From an uncultured Candidatus Pelagibacter sp. (GTDB taxonomy: Bacteria; Pseudomonadota; Alphaproteobacteria; Pelagibacterales; Pelagibacteraceae): a stretch of 7,507 nt of DNA. The stretch spans positions 1 through 7,507 of the forward strand of contig CAJQRR010000022.1 of assembly GCA_905612385.1 (NCBI GenBank). The letters are read 5' to 3'. The notes below the pieces were generated by a model. That model saw only the letters and a program-made list of their open reading frames with translations. It was not told where the DNA came from and made no database searches. Position 1 is the stretch's first letter. Each line of letters starts with the position of its first letter. Shown here in pieces: positions 6,618 through 7,507 of this stretch. The position numbers and the translations under genes were made by a program.

Positions 6618-7507
6618 TTATATACTTTTTTGTAAATTTATGGAGTAAACTTTTGAATTAACGTATTCTACTAATTTATTGATTTCATTAATATTCCGTG
6701 GAGATTTTGACTTATATTTCAAGAATTCTTTCTTTTTAGCTAATTCTAGTAATTGTTTAGAAATATCAATAAATTTGATTTTTCTTTTTAAAAATAAATC
6801 AACCAGAGCATCATTAGCACTCACCAAAACAGTCTCAAATAAAGAATCGTTAATTGGTAATTGTTCAATTAATCTTACAGCTGGAAATCTTTTATAATCG
6901 ACAGTTGAAAAATTTAAGTTGTTTAAAATAGACAAATTTAACTTATTAGATTTAATTATTCGTTCATGTTTAGAATAAATAGAATTAAAAATTGGAAATT
7001 TCATATCCGTGTCATGTGTTAAAATTTTTGTTAAACCATTAGTAAACTTTAGTATTGCATGAACATATGAATGTGGATGAATTAAGATTTTAAGTTGGGA
7101 ATAATTTAAATTAAAAATTTTTTTAGCTTCTATGATTTCAAAAACTTTATTCATCATAGTGGCCGAATCTATAGATATTTTTTTACCCATAGACCACTTT
7201 GGATGTTTTAAAGCATCACTTGGTAAAATAGAACTAAATTTATTTAAATTAAGATTCTTAAAAGGTCCACCAGAAGCAGTAATAAAAACTTTTTCTATAT
7301 TAATGTTTTTAGAATTGCCAATTAAAGACCATATTGAAAAGTGCTCAGAATCTACTGGTATAAATTTTGTTTTATATCTTTTTAATTCATTTTTAATTAA
7401 CTTCCATCCACATATTATTGATTCTTTATTTGCTATAGCAATCTTTTTACTAAATTTAATTATTTTTAAAGTAGGGTTTAATCCTGCAAAACCTGAAATT
7501 GAACTCA
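6618..7507 (-). CDS. dxr: 1-deoxy-D-xylulose 5-phosphate reductoisomerase Dxr, 5' end cut by window edge
   Basis: Dxr (IspC) converts 1-deoxy-D-xylulose 5-phosphate to 2-C-methylerythritol 4-phosphate using NADPH and a divalent metal, the committed step of the MEP isoprenoid pathway. The frame is open from the right edge to the TAA at 6618: 295 residues. About 98 N-terminal residues, including the first NADPH-binding strands, lie outside. In the visible part ANKES is at 25-29 (Lys27 = E. coli Lys125). The metal-binding PVDSEH is at 50-55 (Asp52 and Glu54 = E. coli 150 and 152). ASGGPF is at 77-82 and HPKWSMGKK at 101-109. DSATMMNKVFE is at 113-123, with Asn119, Lys120 and Glu123 matching 227, 228 and 231. 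All main catalytic residues are therefore kept. An ATG at 7190 lies inside the conserved WSMG motif and is not the start. The loop between DSEH and ASGG is ten residues shorter than in E. coli, and the usual NAANE reads VSAND. The gene ends 6 bases before bamA, with no rseP between. Confidence 0.96.
   Translation of the reverse strand, partial: SSISGFAGLNPTLKIIKFSKKIAIANKESIICGWKLIKNELKRYKTKFIPVDSEHFSIWSLIGNSKNINIEKVFITASGGPFKNLNLNKFSSILPSDALKHPKWSMGKKISIDSATMMNKVFEIIEAKKIFNLNYSQLKILIHPHSYVHAILKFTNGLTKILTHDTDMKFPIFNSIYSKHERIIKSNKLNLSILNNLNFSTVDYKRFPAVRLIEQLPINDSLFETVLVSANDALVDLFLKRKIKFIDISKQLLELAKKKEFLKYKSKSPRNINEINKLVEYVNSKVYSINLQKSI

Noticed and set aside
6337..6648. Open frame of 103 codons on the plus strand spanning the bamA start and dxr end
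   Set aside because: It is antisense to the BamA N-terminus and the Dxr C-terminus; its hydrophobic look comes from the reverse of Lys/Asn-rich codons.
6679..6897. Open frame of 72 codons on the plus strand
   Set aside because: It is antisense to dxr with no domain or promoter support.
6618..7190. Dxr as a short 190-residue protein starting at an internal ATG
   Set aside because: The same frame continues without a stop to the window edge and encodes the ANKES, DSEH and ASGGPF motifs, so the gene is simply cut by the edge.

Overview
The window looks like a piece of chromosome from a very AT-rich, streamlined alphaproteobacterium. A SAR11/Pelagibacterales-type marine bacterium is the best guess. 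The reasons are low GC by eye, proteins rich in Lys, Asn and Ile, almost no intergenic DNA, and use of LpxI rather than LpxH in an lpxA-lpxI-lpxB run, which is typical of alphaproteobacteria. The taxonomic call is inference from composition and gene content; no marker gene was compared.

All eight genes lie on the minus strand and read from right to left: dxr (5' end cut off by the right edge), bamA, an OmpH/Skp-family chaperone gene, fabZ, lpxD, lpxA, lpxI and lpxB (3' end cut off by the left edge). Junctions are 1-6 bases or overlapping: bamA/skp overlap as TAATG; skp/fabZ, lpxD/lpxA and lpxI/lpxB overlap as ATGA; lpxA/lpxI are 1 base apart; dxr/bamA are 6 bases apart. The single exception is a gap of about 53 bases between fabZ and lpxD. 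No terminator or convincing promoter is visible, so the whole window reads as one operon segment.

The genes form an outer-membrane production block. Dxr commits carbon to isoprenoids through the MEP pathway, which among other things supplies the undecaprenyl carrier. BamA and the Skp-like protein fold and escort outer-membrane proteins. FabZ makes the acyl-ACP pool that LpxA and LpxD draw on. LpxA, LpxD, LpxI and LpxB carry out the early lipid A steps as far as the disaccharide; LpxC, needed between LpxA and LpxD, is not here.

I found no mobile element, CRISPR array, RNA gene or undescribed system. The second-look points are small: fabZ and lpxD are in the reverse of the usual order, rseP is missing between dxr and bamA, LpxA has Gln where a His is normally conserved, and LpxI has altered versions of two motifs usual in its family.
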